The position numbers and the translations under genes were made by a program. Positions 54,501-64,000 of a stretch of DNA of 64,000 nucleotides are shown piece by piece (positions within the stretch are counted from its first letter, which is position 1; each line of letters opens with the position of its first letter). This DNA is from Strobilurus pachycystidiatus (Eukaryota > Basidiomycota > Agaricomycetes > Agaricales > Physalacriaceae), in the NCBI GenBank assembly GCA_019915135.1, contig JAHLMK010000001.1:2046001-2110000 (forward strand). The letters are read 5' to 3'. The notes beneath the pieces are model-generated. The model saw nothing but the letters and a program-made list of their open reading frames with translations. It had not been told where the DNA came from and searched no databases.

Positions 54501-55548
54501 CGTTTGCTGCGAAGCTCAAGACATTTCGCCGCCACCAGAACGTGCACATGCCAGGGGTAGCTGCTCTGGTTGAAGCGGACAGAGAGACGGAAGTGGGGCC
54601 GCGACTGCCAGAGCAGATACCACTCTTCTTGCCGTCGGAGTGTCTTGTCGACGGGGACAGGGTGCTCGGTCTATGCTCTGACAGGCTCTACGCCATTGAG
54701 GCGGCTTTACGGAAAGGGAGGTGCAGCGATGCGATCATGCGCTTGCGGGGGAGATTGATGGCACGCCGACATTTTGTCAATTTTCGAAATGCGCATGTCA
54801 CCGGTCAAAACCAGTCAACACGGGCAGCGAAACTCATAAAATCTTTAGGTGATCGTGTCAATGAGGCAGCGGAGCAGTATAGAGGCGGGAGGAAGGCATT
54901 GTTGAGCTTAGTGGGCGAGGAAAGTATGAAAGGATTCAAGGAGCTGCTGCCGCCCGACATCGACCTGATCCAGATGGAGGAAAACGACGCGTCATCAACC
55001 AAAAAGCTCGGTCGATTAGGCGGGAGGAGTGGGCGTGTGACGGGGACGCAGAAGACAAAGCAGGTCAATGGTTCAGGCGAGTCGCGTCGGGTGATTTCGT
55101 GGATCTGGTCGTTTGGGGGCGGGCCAGATGCCGCGTCGGAGGAGTATCTACATGAATGTGAGTGTCAGTTCCTTCTGGTCCAGACCAAGATGGCTAACAT
55201 GTCCGAGGTGTGCGAATTGAATGGGCGAAGGCTTTGGCGCGGAAACTGCGCTGGGCAGAGGAAGTCGAAATCTTGCGCGCGGAGATGAGGCGAGTCTTGC
55301 GAAGCCTAGCGTTCGAGGAGGCAGCATGGACCAGGCGTGCGGAGATGCCAAACGCACATTTGGGTGGGGCGGAGGCTTTGGGTAGAGCGGCATATGCGCA
55401 CAGCCAGGCGAAGGCGCGGAAACGTCTGGCAGACCATTTCAAGGGACTATGGCTTCAGGAGGGTCCTTCGCGCGGACAGAAGGCTGGGCCGGTTGACAGC
55501 GCTGTATTGGAGGACGTACGTATTTTGCTGGGGGAGGAGGAGCAGTGA
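51528..55548 (+). CDS. KDZ (Kyakuja/Dileera/Zisupton) transposase
   Basis: Nine exons: 51528-52046, 52101-52325, 52381-52946, 52998-53160, 53212-53354, 53410-53801, 53865-54360, 54421-55157 and 55208-55548; phases close at 1193 aa with no internal stop. The disordered N-terminus is followed at about residues 200-250 by a CxC2-type cysteine cluster (CSSCGME, CQTCGQFMECRDCC, HQRTPCHSI), typical of KDZ proteins, and VRCRYCRCSRN. The transposase core carries the family motifs LAMDANFKMR (about 445), ITYDIACQYKKHF (about 563) and KTDGEGIERYWSLLNPIS (about 630), whose acidic residues are the presumed catalytic set. The C-terminal third is charged and helical. The intact frame suggests an active or recently active element. 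Terminal repeats of the element could not be identified by eye. Confidence 0.92.
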
Positions 55549-55811
55549 GTATGAATGTATGCAGGCAGGTGTGGCGTAAGGTACCTCAAATGTATGTTGC
55601 CGGGCTAGCCGTCCGAAATTCATCGAGCCGGAAATGATGGAGTGCGCGGCATCAACGCCTGCACCTTTCGGGACGAATTTCCAAGCAGATGTCGGGCTTG
55701 ATGGCGCCGTAGACATCACTTTAAGAATTGGCGCGCCAATGGCGCGCCCATGGGGGATGACTCAGCAGGAGAGCGGCGGGCTTGAGGGGAGCTCTTGTGT
55801 TGGACTTGGGA

Positions 55812-55872
55812 CCGTTGTAACGGCAGACCGTTATAACGGTCCGCTTAATTTAATTTTTGACGGTAACAACGG
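55812..55872. promoter_or_regulatory. Cluster of CCGTTRYAACGG palindromes
   Basis: CCGTTGTAACGG (55812-55823), CCGTTATAACGG (55828-55839, a perfect palindrome) and the imperfect CGGTAACAACGG (55861-55872). They lie 264 bp beyond the KDZ stop codon. Together with the copies at 50548 and 51434 they bracket the transposase gene, so they could be transposase- or Myb-binding sites. Confidence 0.45.
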
Positions 55873-56021
55873 TACACATGAAAAATAGCTACAGCTACAG
55901 GTGACCGAGAGGCCACATTTTTTTCGAATTTGGTGAAAAGTATGGTATTGTGTCTTTCTGTTTCCTATCATACGCTGATTGACATTAGGCGAGCAGGCCA
56001 AGTGGTAAAATTAGGGGTAAT

Positions 56022-56074
56022 CCAGTGGTTATAGCCACGGGCACCGTTGCCAGATTTCTGGTTATAACCACTGG
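56022..56074. repeat. Inverted repeat able to form a 16-bp stem
   Basis: CCAGTGGTTATAGCCA and TGGTTATAACCACTGG are complementary except at one position, with a 21-nt loop. Short flanking words TTAGGGG and CTAGGG lie on either side. It could be a tiny folded element or an RNA hairpin. No coding sequence overlaps it. Confidence 0.7.
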
Positions 56075-56563
56075 TGGGCTAGGGTTTACTGGCAGAGCCA
56101 TTGAACCCTAGCTTATGAGTTGTAGTGGATAATACCCTCTGCCATTGTCGGTCAAAAGATCAGTTTTGCGAATGGCGCCCGGCAACTCGGCAAACACGCA
56201 TAATATTTCGGGAAATTCCGCCCCGCGGGGCGAAAAATTTGGCGGGCGGGCGGCTAGCTTTGCTTGTTGGGCTCGGGTATTCTTATATCACACTTGTGGA
56301 TGACTGTGTCAACGAATCAAGCGCCGCAGTGGATGGTATCACTACGGTATCGGTACCAGGACACAGGACATTCAAAATCTCTCGCCAATTGTCAGCTTGG
56401 CAACGCGGAGTGGACCAAACAACTCCTTTGGGAGGGTGCGCGTTTCCCTCATTCGTGCCCGCCATTGTTTGCTGTTATATTGACTTTGTACTGATTGTTT
56501 ACACTCTCTACCAACCCGCCACCATCGCTGGATTCTCCTCGACGCGTTTAACAGTACTCCATC

Positions 56564-58894
56564 ATGTCGGCCCCCGAGTACGTGATTTTCCGGCTCTTTC
56601 CACGCGTCGCTTAAACTTTTTCCAGGCTCACTCCCACCCCTGCTTTTGATCCCAATACCGTTCAACCCTTTCGTCGCGGATGGGCCAAGGGCGGTCGCAA
56701 ATCAATGCTCGAAGACGGCATGGACGGCTACATCGCGGCGCGTCGCAAGGGCAAGTCTCAAGCGACAGAATACGCGGACACCATCTTCAACGCAATGTGT
56801 GTCAAATTCCCTTGGGATCTCCCCATGGATCAGGAGCCTCCTGCCATCCTGCCGACATCTCCTTCTGACTCAGAACTTTCTTCGTCGGAACGCGATCGGA
56901 AGCGTGCACTGTTGGATAGGCTCTCTACAGTGCGTCATTTCCGTATTTACAGGCTTGTCTGACGCGTCTTTTCTATCAGGGTATACGGAACTATTACGAG
57001 ACGCGTTGGTCCAAGGCTACTCCCGTCGCCAAAATGTCGAAAGCTCAAGTTGGCAAGGATCCCATCGCTGCCATTCTCTGCAAAGTTGCCGGATTCGACA
57101 TTACACGTAAACGCGCTCGTACTGCGATGCAGCTGTGGATGAAGGAAGGTTTCCCATCGATCAAGAAAGAGTTTGATGAAGAGTTCGTCGAAACGGGCAA
57201 GGACGCGCGGAGGGGCCGAATCAACGAGGTCGCTAGCTACGCGAGTGAAGTCTGGGAACAACTTCCGGCCTCCGAACAAACACTCTGGAAGCAACGCGCC
57301 AAACAGGATGCCCTCGACGTCGCTGCTGCCAAAGCGACAGCTCAGGAACAACTTCAATTGTTATCACCCGAGGAAACGCAAGCGTAATGTCTTCGCTTCC
57401 GAAATCTGACATTGACACTGACACGAGCCTTTATTTAGCGCCCTAGACTCGCTCGCTGGTACGCTTCAGCCCCTCCTGGAAGGCTTGTCTACGGTCCTGG
57501 GAGGAAACATCGCCTTTTCGTGGTGCGGTCCCGAACCCCGAAAAGGTGGGCAAGTAAATGTCATCACGTACGTTGTTTCTCGCATGGCACTTTCATTGGT
57601 CTGATTAATTTATTTACATAGGATCAACGTCGGTACAAATTCCGCCCCAGCCCCGAAGAGCTTCCACGAAGCAGATGGTGACGTCGGCAAGCGTCGGTTC
57701 AAGACGTACGAGGCTGCCATAGGTGAATTTGGCATGTCGTGCTTTTGTAAGTCTTATTTCTGTCTTATTTGCTTCATATGTTCTCTAATAAATCACCCAG
57801 CTTACGACCAACAACGCGCGCGCTCCTTGCCTGACTTAGATATGCCCAACACGCTCCCCTGGTTTGTGCGACAGCCAAACCCGTGGCATCAGCAGCCGGC
57901 ATCAGTTCCACCGGCTGAATCTTTGTCCCCGGACTCTGTTTCCAAACCGACCACCACGCCTTCTCCATCCGAAGACGCCACGAAACGCACCAAACGTAAA
58001 CGCTCATCGAAGGCGACGAACCCGCGCAAGAAGTCCTCTCCCACAACCCCTGCTGTTGACTCCGCCGCTGCCGACGACGACGACGACGACGACGACGACG
58101 TTGAAAACCTCCCGGCGCCATCTGGACCTTCCACGCGCACTCGCGGCAGTGTTCCTACTTCCAAGGACGCTGCCCCAGCTGCTCTTCGGGCTGTTCTGAC
58201 AGATGTCACCAACTCGTACATCGACCCTGCTCTGATGGATGCTTCTAATGCAGAAGTGCTGTCATTCGTCCCGACTTGTGGGCCGAACGATTCCCCGCAC
58301 CCATTTGCCAACCTGAACATTCCCTCTCCGTGTCCACCCCCACATGCTCCTCCCGCGCAGTCTATGTCTTCGGACGCGGACTCTTCACCAGCACCAAACT
58401 CCGCACATCCCGAGTATCTTGTAGACGGCTGCGCCTACCTGAAGTCGTTCTCGCTTGGCGGCGTGTGGTTGGGGCTTCTCTCGACGTACGTCAAGACTGA
58501 AGAAGCGCTTCAATTCAGCTCAGGGAAGCCTATCCCCGCCAATCGCATCCGCCCTCCCTCCATCCAGGACTGGATCAAAAATGCTCGACGCGAGGACTAT
58601 CGTCCTCACCTCCCTTCCCGCTCGCTGGCGGACCAGTTCTGGCCGTGGTGGGCCAGTATACAACCGGCATGGCGCCAGGTCTCCGCTCGCGATGTCCCGT
58701 TCCGTGACATCCATCGTCCCGATCCTGCTGGGCAAGACTGGGGCAAGTTACGTACGAGCGGGATCAATGGGTACCTTTCGGTTCTCGCCTTCCTGGCGTG
58801 GTGGGGCGAGGCGTGCGGAGAAGACGTGCTGAGCCGCGGGGAATGGGAATTTGCGGTCGCCGATATCGAGTGGGTCTTGTGCAGTATTATTTAA
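56564..58894 (+). CDS. HMG-box-like nuclear protein, paralog C
   Basis: Six exons: 56564-56577, 56626-56929, 56980-57383, 57439-57567, 57622-57746 and 57801-58894; 689 aa with all phases closed. Exon 2 has GWAKGGRKSMLEDGMDGYIA and a KFPWDLP motif. Exon 3 carries the HMG-like block (TAMQLWMKEGFPSIKKEF, then ASEVWEQLPASEQTLWKQRA). Exon 4 is the 129-nt exon shared in length and phase with paralogs A and B (LLEGLSTVLGGNIAFSWCGP). The last exon has basic and acidic runs (poly-Asp at about 58075-58100) and ends with WPWWASIQPAWRQV, NGYLSVLAFLAWWGEA and FAVADIEWVLCSII. It is likely a chromatin or DNA-bound protein. It is the most compact of the three and lies about 1 kb downstream of the KDZ gene on the same strand. 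Confidence 0.85.
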
Positions 58895-60210
58895 GTCTGT
58901 ATCTTGTCTTGTAGCATTGCTCTAGTGTCTCCTCTCTCTTGCGAACATTTATGTATCATTTACCGTAATATTTTATCTGTATGTTACACTTGGCAAAGAA
59001 ATAATTTATAAGAAAAAACAGAAAGCATGGAACTTAGGATAGGACAAAAGACATAGAGAACAATGGCACCACGGCGGCATTAATTGCGCGGCTCGGAATC
59101 GTTGATGGAAAATTAGTTGCGAGAACGAAAAAGCATGCGGTGAAATTATGGCGGCCCACTACGCAGTGGTCATGACACCACTGAGCCTCAAGACCACTCC
59201 GTGAGTGGGCCGCGAGTACAGACAAACTTTCTGGGCCAAAGCTGTTACCACCAGTAGTCGGATCGAACCCGTTAATTAAGCCAGGGGCGCGATCAGCTAC
59301 GCAATCTCAATATCACGGGCTAGTCACATCAAAGTGACATCGGCTCTTTCGTGCACTCCTCCGACGCGACTCAACCACTCTGTGCTGGGTGCTCGGTCAC
59401 TCTGCCGTCTTGGCAATGGCCTGGCACTACCACACTCGTCTCTTATTCGCACTCCGAGCGAATTCAACACTCTACGCAATGCTCAAGACGCCAGCTAGCA
59501 TAGTCTATCTGTAGGGTTCCGACCACTTCGCTTGCCTATCCTTCAATATTGGTTTCATCGCCTTCGGATAGCGTCGAAATCACTCCCTGGATGTGACTCT
59601 TTCTACTGGGACTTGCCCCAGATTTCTGACTTGGGCCGCTCGGGCGTTCTCATTTCGGTCCAATAGAAGTCCAGTCAACGCTGGCGCCGCATTTTGCTAT
59701 ACAATTCATCGCATCTCCTCGTATTTTCCTCGGACATTGATGAAACTCACTTTTAGTATGTCCTTTACAATTCTGACCGACGGTTTCTCTGATTTCTCAA
59801 TAGTGCGCGAGACCGGTATAAAGGTCCAATATAAGTCCAATATAAGTCCAATCGGGTCCAATGAACGTTTCTTATCCCGCGATCGCCATTTCACGTAGCT
59901 ATAGGCTTCCTCACCACTTGTAGCTTCTCAAAAATAACAACAATTCATGTTTTAATCCCTTCAATAATAGTCCACAGTGAGAATATTTTTTTTAGCGGGA
60001 CAATGTATTTCGGTCCAATAGAAGTCCAATGATCTCAGATGCTAAGGCAATACCCTTAGAAAGTTGCTGCTTTCGTTCGCTCACCCAACACGCCCACCAC
60101 CCGCACTTCTACTAACCACTGCCATTCCCTTTCCAAGTCAGTACACTTCCTCTCTGCTTACGCGGCTCTGTTCTCACGCTCTTTTCTCTTGCCAGGACAC
60201 CGACGACGCC
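58895..60210. other. Spacer with TCCAATA-type repeats
   Basis: No gene is visible. TTTCGGTCCAATAGAAGTCC occurs at about 59655 and again at about 60009, and at 59825-59860 the word GTCCAATATAA is tandemly repeated. This pattern of dispersed and clustered short repeats resembles the subterminal part of a decayed DNA transposon about 380 bp long. No flanking target duplication was found. Confidence 0.45.
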
Positions 60211-60891
60211 ATGGGACGCAAGAAACTGTATGAGACTCCCGAGCTCAAGCGCGAGGCAGAGCGCGCCAAGCGTCTACGTTGGCACCATAAGTATGTGCTC
60301 ATCCCACAATATTGCCGAATCTTATCTCACAACGCTGCAGAAATCGCGACACCCAGCTGGCCGCCATGAGGCGACGGTACGACGACAAAGCCGCTGAGAA
60401 GGGAACTCAACGGCGCAAACAATCCATTCAAGCTGCGGCGGATACAAAGTGCGTATATAGCGAGTCGCCGTCTCTGCTTGTGGGTATTAATGTTCTCTTG
60501 CAGATATTTTGACGAGGGCCTCTGCAAGCGCCTCCTTCGACGCCTCCGGCTCATGGACGGAGAATTACGAAGCGATACCGCCAATTCCCTGGTCGCTTTC
60601 TGTGGAGACGCCGTCAGGGAATACGAACAGCGCGGCCATTTACCAGGCTTGCAGTATCTCATGGAGCTCGAGACGTTGTATTCCACGAAAAGGCAACAGG
60701 CGGCGGATCTCACCGATCAGCTCTACGGCGAGGTCGGGGTCAGCCACCAGTACTGGAAGGATGCCGAGGCAATATGCAAGCGTTTTCAGCTCATGCACGA
60801 CTACCTTCAAGACATCCATAACATCGCGCAGCACGACAAACTCCTGACCTTCAAACGTCGCAGCAAACTCCTTTTCCAAAAGCTGGATTAG
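60211..60891 (+). CDS. Small basic helical protein, paralog of 47827 gene
   Basis: Three exons: 60211-60290, 60341-60448 and 60504-60891; 191 aa. It starts MGRKKLYETPELKREAERAK and is strongly basic through residue 65 (RRRYDDKAAEKGTQRRKQS). A helical domain with LVAFCGDAVREYEQRGHLPG, KRFQLMHDYLQDIHNIAQHD and a C-terminal FKRRSKLLFQKLD follows. Exon 1 has nearly the same length, phase and junction residues as the gene at 47827-48517, so the two share an N-terminal module. The basic N-terminus suggests nucleic-acid contact, which is an inference only. No named family. Confidence 0.75.
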
Positions 60892-61233
60892 ACGGCCGGC
60901 TTCCTTCCCACATGCGTCCATTGTCTACAGACCTGCGTATCTCTACTTGTAGGCCGTGACTGTTCTATATATTCGACAGTGCCGTTCCGTATGCCCGCTT
61001 GTTCTGCCTGCGCCTCATTACTACGTAATCGTGCGCCAGGAATCGCGCGAAGCCTCTGGCCTGCCACGGGTCCGTCGCGTTGTCGACCGGTCTGCCGCTC
61101 CTGCCTGACAGCTGAGTTCTGCTCGGTGGGTCGGAGTCTAGAGGCGGCCAGCACCCGTCTACAAAAGGTGTGAAACCTTAATTTCTTCACTATCCTCCCC
61201 ATCTCATCACCTACCCTCAGCGCGTCCGTAACC

Positions 61234-62082
61234 ATGTCAAGACAAAGTATTTTCGCGCCGCCTCCCTTGCCCACGGTATGCCCGTTGCCAATCCGCGTCT
61301 GTTTCCTTCCATGCTCATTATCATCGCGTAGGGTTTCAGCGGCGAGGAAAGGATATTTTTCCTCGACTGGTCCCGCGAGCTCAGGCGCCGTATCTTGTGT
61401 GGCCGCGAGGTCGCCGACTTCAAGACGCGCTTTGAGCTCGCGTATGAGATTGAATTTTGCCAGCCTCGCCTAATCGACGAGACCCAAGCCGATTATGAGG
61501 CGCGCATGCTGGTCCGCAAAAGGGTATGTCCATTGCCAGTCTCTTTCGTGAAACGCGTCCTTAAACCTTCCAAAGCGACTTCGGTTAGGCATGACCTGGG
61601 CCTCACGCATGCAATCCCTCAAGAAGACGCCGGCTGGCCTCTGGGTTGCGGTTGATCGGCATGCGCGTCCCTTCACGCCTGTCTGTCCACGTCCCCGTCC
61701 CCGTCCACTGAGACAACCCGCTCCTCCTGTTGCTGTTGCGTCTCCCGTCGGCACCCCGCCCGCTGCTTTTGACCTGGACGACAACGACGCGTCGTCCGGC
61801 TGCCCATCACCGGAATCCTCTCCCCTTCGATTCACCTCCACCTCCGATCCTTCTGATGGAGAGCTGTCCGACCTGGATCTGGAGCACGCGTACGAGAGCG
61901 AAGCCACCACTGCTGTTGGCCCGGACGATGAGGAAAAGGAGGTGGAGGACCCGGCCTTCACCGCTACCGTGGCCGCGTACATTGCCGGAGCACGGGCTAC
62001 TGGCTCGCAACGTCCCCGAGGGATTGTCAAGGCTGCCCGAGCCCTTCGTCCCAATAGTCCTGTCTGGGGACCCGAGTTTTGA
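61234..62082 (+). CDS. Unrecognised proline-rich protein
   Basis: Three exons: 61234-61275, 61332-61523 and 61576-62082; phase 0 throughout, 246 aa. It starts MSRQSIFAPPPLPT. The second exon encodes a compact charged domain (EERIFFLDWSRELRRRI, then FKTRFELAYEIEFCQPRL, ADYEARMLVRKR). The third begins RLRLGMTWASRMQSLKKTP and becomes Pro/Arg- then Ser/Asp-rich, ending SPVWGPEF. The third acceptor is AAAG rather than the usual YAG but is the one that keeps frame. It is in the same orientation as, and next to, the 60211 gene. Function unknown. Confidence 0.65.
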
Positions 62083-62251
62083 GTACATATATCCACTCGT
62101 CTTATTTATCCGTCGTATCTATCGCTTCCATTTTATCTATATTTCGTCGCTTGTATCTTGTCGTTGTATGCCTACCTTTTTATCATTTTAACTTTACTAG
62201 CTTTTAATTGATTCAAGACAATTCAATTCATCTTGTACATAATGTGTGAGA

Positions 62252-62711
62252 TCAATTCCAACTATTATGCAAATGCTTCCAGCCGCGTTGCCTGCGCGGC
62301 GTGAATGGCCATCCTCCACGAGACGGGACCCCATTTTTCCAATCCTCCCCCCAGCCAATCCAAGGATCCATCGGATCATGCAGCGTGAGCGTCCCCATCC
62401 GGTATGTTGCCATACCCAGATCATCGTCGTATTGGAGCTCTTTCTCCTCGCGAACCGGGTCATAATGCAGGTGCAAGAACGACAATCCACACTGAAAGAG
62501 ATAAAATTAGTAAGTCTTTGGCATTGAGATGGGACCATACCTCGTTCACGATATTGCAAAGCCCCGCCGTCTCGGGGAATCGGTAGGTGAAGTCGGACAT
62601 GATCCACTCGCTGTAATGCGAGTCGCGCTCGGGATCGTCATGGTTCACATGAAACGTGACGAGGTATTCGAGCATGTACTTGGCTTGATCGCGCGTGAAC
62701 ACAAAGGCCAT
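62252..62711 (-). CDS. Small unrecognised protein
   Basis: Two exons, 62541-62711 and 62252-62491, separated by a 49-nt GTATGG...TTTCAG intron; 136 aa. It starts MAFVFTRDQAKYMLEYLVTF. The sequence is rich in His, Trp and Asp (FHVNHDDPERDSHYSEW, LHDPMDPWIGWGEDWKNG) and ends in a basic RRQRGWKHLHNSWN. No motif assigns a function. It is divergent from the next gene, which starts 199 bp away. Confidence 0.65.
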
Positions 62712-62909
62712 TCTGGAAACATATCGGATCAGTGATCTTAGGAGAGAGAGGCACAGCGTACTGATAGGGTTGGAGGTGATAGCGGGGATAAAGGAGCGTA
62801 ATCAAGCCTAACGGACAGTTCGTCTCTGCCTCGAGTCGAGGGCGAAGCCAAACAAGGCCAGCCGTTCGACGAAGGAAGGCCTAGGAAGGTCTTACCAACA
62901 CCCACCACC

Positions 62910-63261
62910 ATGACCGTCAGCAAGTCTGAAGACATCAAGGCCGATCCGCCGTAAGTCTAACGCTCTCTCTCTTTGATAGCCTTGCCAACTATCACCGCAG
63001 ACAAAACGTCCTTATTGCCGTTGACGGAAACTTTCGCCTCAAGAGCATAAAGTCCATCGACTATGTAAGGGGAGAACGGTAAGCTTAGTCTTTTCTTGTC
63101 CAGGTACTTTACTGATCGTATTCGCCAGTCTGTTTGCGGAGCCCGTCATTCCCGACGACCTCTGGAGCCAGATAGTATGCTCGTACGATGTGATATGCAC
63201 CGGCGGAGGACCTTGCAAATGTGTTTGCCACTTGAAGATGGTGGCTGTGGAGGCAGGGTAG
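62910..63261 (+). CDS. Very small Cys-rich protein
   Basis: Three exons: 62910-62950, 63001-63078 and 63129-63261; 83 aa with phases closed. It contains NVLIAVDGNFRLKSIKS, loosely like the KDZ motif (DANFRLK). It ends CSYDVICTGGGPCKC, VCHLKMVAVEAG, which could bind a metal. It may be a genuine small protein or a trimmed KDZ-like remnant; the clean splice sites favour the first. Confidence 0.5.
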
Positions 63262-63431
63262 TATTACTGCGATTGTGTATTTTGTGCACTGCATCGTTTG
63301 CTGCTCCGCCCTTGTGTTCCGTTCCGAGAGTTCATTTCGGAGGTTTTGATATTGAAAATATATTATGCCATCATCGGTTATCAAACTCAAATCGATCTGA
63401 CTAAGCAGCCTCTACTTTCGCTTGGGCCACC

Positions 63432-63961
63432 ATGTACACTAGCCATCTCAAGATTGACGTCGAGCTACACGGAAGCCGACTCATCAAGCAAAGGTGGATG
63501 AGCATGGATTGCGCTGCCCGCGACACCAAGCGGTACGACTGTCCTCAAGTCAAACCGCCCCCTTCCGCGGAGGATATTCTCAAGGCGCGTGGCTCTCTTC
63601 GAGGGTATATCCAGCGACATGGTTACTTGGTTCTTTCCGAGATAACCTTTGCCGGTCAGTACTATGTTACTCCAGCAAAGGTGATTGCTTACCGTTGTCA
63701 GAGGATGAGCTTCTGTGCGAGCTCGACGCACCGGTTGAAGGAATGGAAAAAGACAAGGGTAAATCACAGGCCAAGAATCAAGGTGCGTACTTGACGCTCA
63801 AAGGAGCAGCTTCCCATTGACGATTTCATTGCTCCCAGAAGAATGTCCCGTTGATGCTGAAATGTATCGCTTCTTGGAGAACTGCGGTCGGTTGGAATGG
63901 ATACCAGCCTTTGTACAGATGGGATGTACCGACGCGCTATCTCTGCGCATCCTCGCAGCCG
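63432..63961 (+). CDS. SAM-like domain protein, runs off the right end
   Basis: Three exons visible: 63432-63654 (the ATG at 63498 is an alternative start), 63702-63782 and 63839-63961, each with standard splice sites, and a further donor (GTAAGTCC) at 63962, so the gene continues past 64000. It encodes RYDCPQVKPPPSAEDILKAR, GSLRGYIQRHGYLVL, then acidic and basic linkers. The third exon, CPVDAEMYRFLENCGRLEW, IPAFVQMGCTDALSLRIL, has the helix pattern of a SAM (sterile alpha motif) interaction domain. The 5' start is uncertain. Confidence 0.55.
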
Positions 63962-64000
63962 GTAAGTCCATTCCCACCAGGCGCCTGATTTTTCAAACTC

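Larger units (their letters stand above)
55549..56563. other. Spacer after the transposase with palindromes and a hairpin
   Basis: No gene is seen. It contains the cluster of CCGTTRYAACGG words at 55812-55872, a doubled GGCGCGCC at about 55730-55748, and the 53-bp hairpin at 56022-56074. If the KDZ element ends on this side, its terminus should lie here. Confidence 0.5.

Noticed and set aside
62910..63261. The VDGNFRLK motif as a second intact KDZ transposase
   Set aside because: The spliced frame is only 83 aa and lacks the YDIAC and DGEGIER blocks in usable form; at most it is a remnant.
30000..64000. Starship-type giant element
   Set aside because: No tyrosine-recombinase captain gene was seen; the only transposase is KDZ, and no element boundaries were found.
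1..64000. TET/JBP dioxygenase, often reported together with KDZ elements
   Set aside because: No HxD...H iron-binding 2OG-dioxygenase pattern was recognised in any credible reading frame.

Overview
The window looks like accessory, transposon-rich DNA from a basidiomycete fungus, most likely an Agaricomycete. The reasons are the many very short introns (about 45-65 nt, GTRNGT...YAG), a MYND zinc-finger gene pair, an Ulp1-type protease, a complete KDZ (Kyakuja/Dileera/Zisupton) transposase gene, HMG-box-like nuclear proteins, caulimovirus-VI/RNase H1 N-terminal-like proteins and a Ty3-type LTR retrotransposon. Gene models were built by hand from splice signals and reading frames; exon phases sum correctly unless stated otherwise.

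Layout. 0.8-7.4 kb: two tandem minus-strand MYND-finger genes. The left one has been hit three times by small hAT-like non-autonomous elements (one of 1159 bp, two of 473 bp, each with a perfect 8-bp target duplication). 7.6-9.5 kb: an Ulp1/C48 cysteine protease gene with all catalytic positions. 11.4-12.8 kb and 29.0-30.5 kb: two halves of one unrecognised plus-strand gene, split by a 16,180-bp LTR retrotransposon (12846-29025). The retrotransposon has two 692-bp LTRs that differ at one position I could find, a 4-bp GCGC duplication, heat-shock and Gcn4/AP-1-type sites upstream of the TATA box, a giant Gag-protease-unknown polyprotein (2962 aa), an RT-RNase H frame, an integrase frame and two extra ORFs after integrase.

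31.2-64 kb: a dense array of small intron-rich genes around a KDZ transposase (51.5-55.5 kb). It includes three paralogous HMG-like genes (31.2-35.0, 42.6-45.8, 56.6-58.9 kb) that share a 129-nt exon in identical phase and a conserved tryptophan-rich C-terminal domain. It also holds three genes with Cauli_VI-like domains (35.2-37.7, 45.9-46.9, 46.8-47.7 kb; the first is broken by a second 1159-bp element), a pair of small basic proteins with the same first-exon design (47.8 and 60.2 kb), and several unrecognised small proteins. A relic of another KDZ transposase lies at about 50.1-50.4 kb. A palindrome CCGTTRYAACGG recurs in intergenic positions through this half.

How it may fit together: the left half shows recent invasion of host-type genes by mobile DNA. 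The right half looks like a KDZ-linked accessory gene neighbourhood, in which chromatin-type (HMG) and nucleic-acid-binding-type (Cauli_VI) families have duplicated beside the transposase. Whether these genes travel with the KDZ element is an inference I could not test. I saw no TET/JBP dioxygenase in this window.
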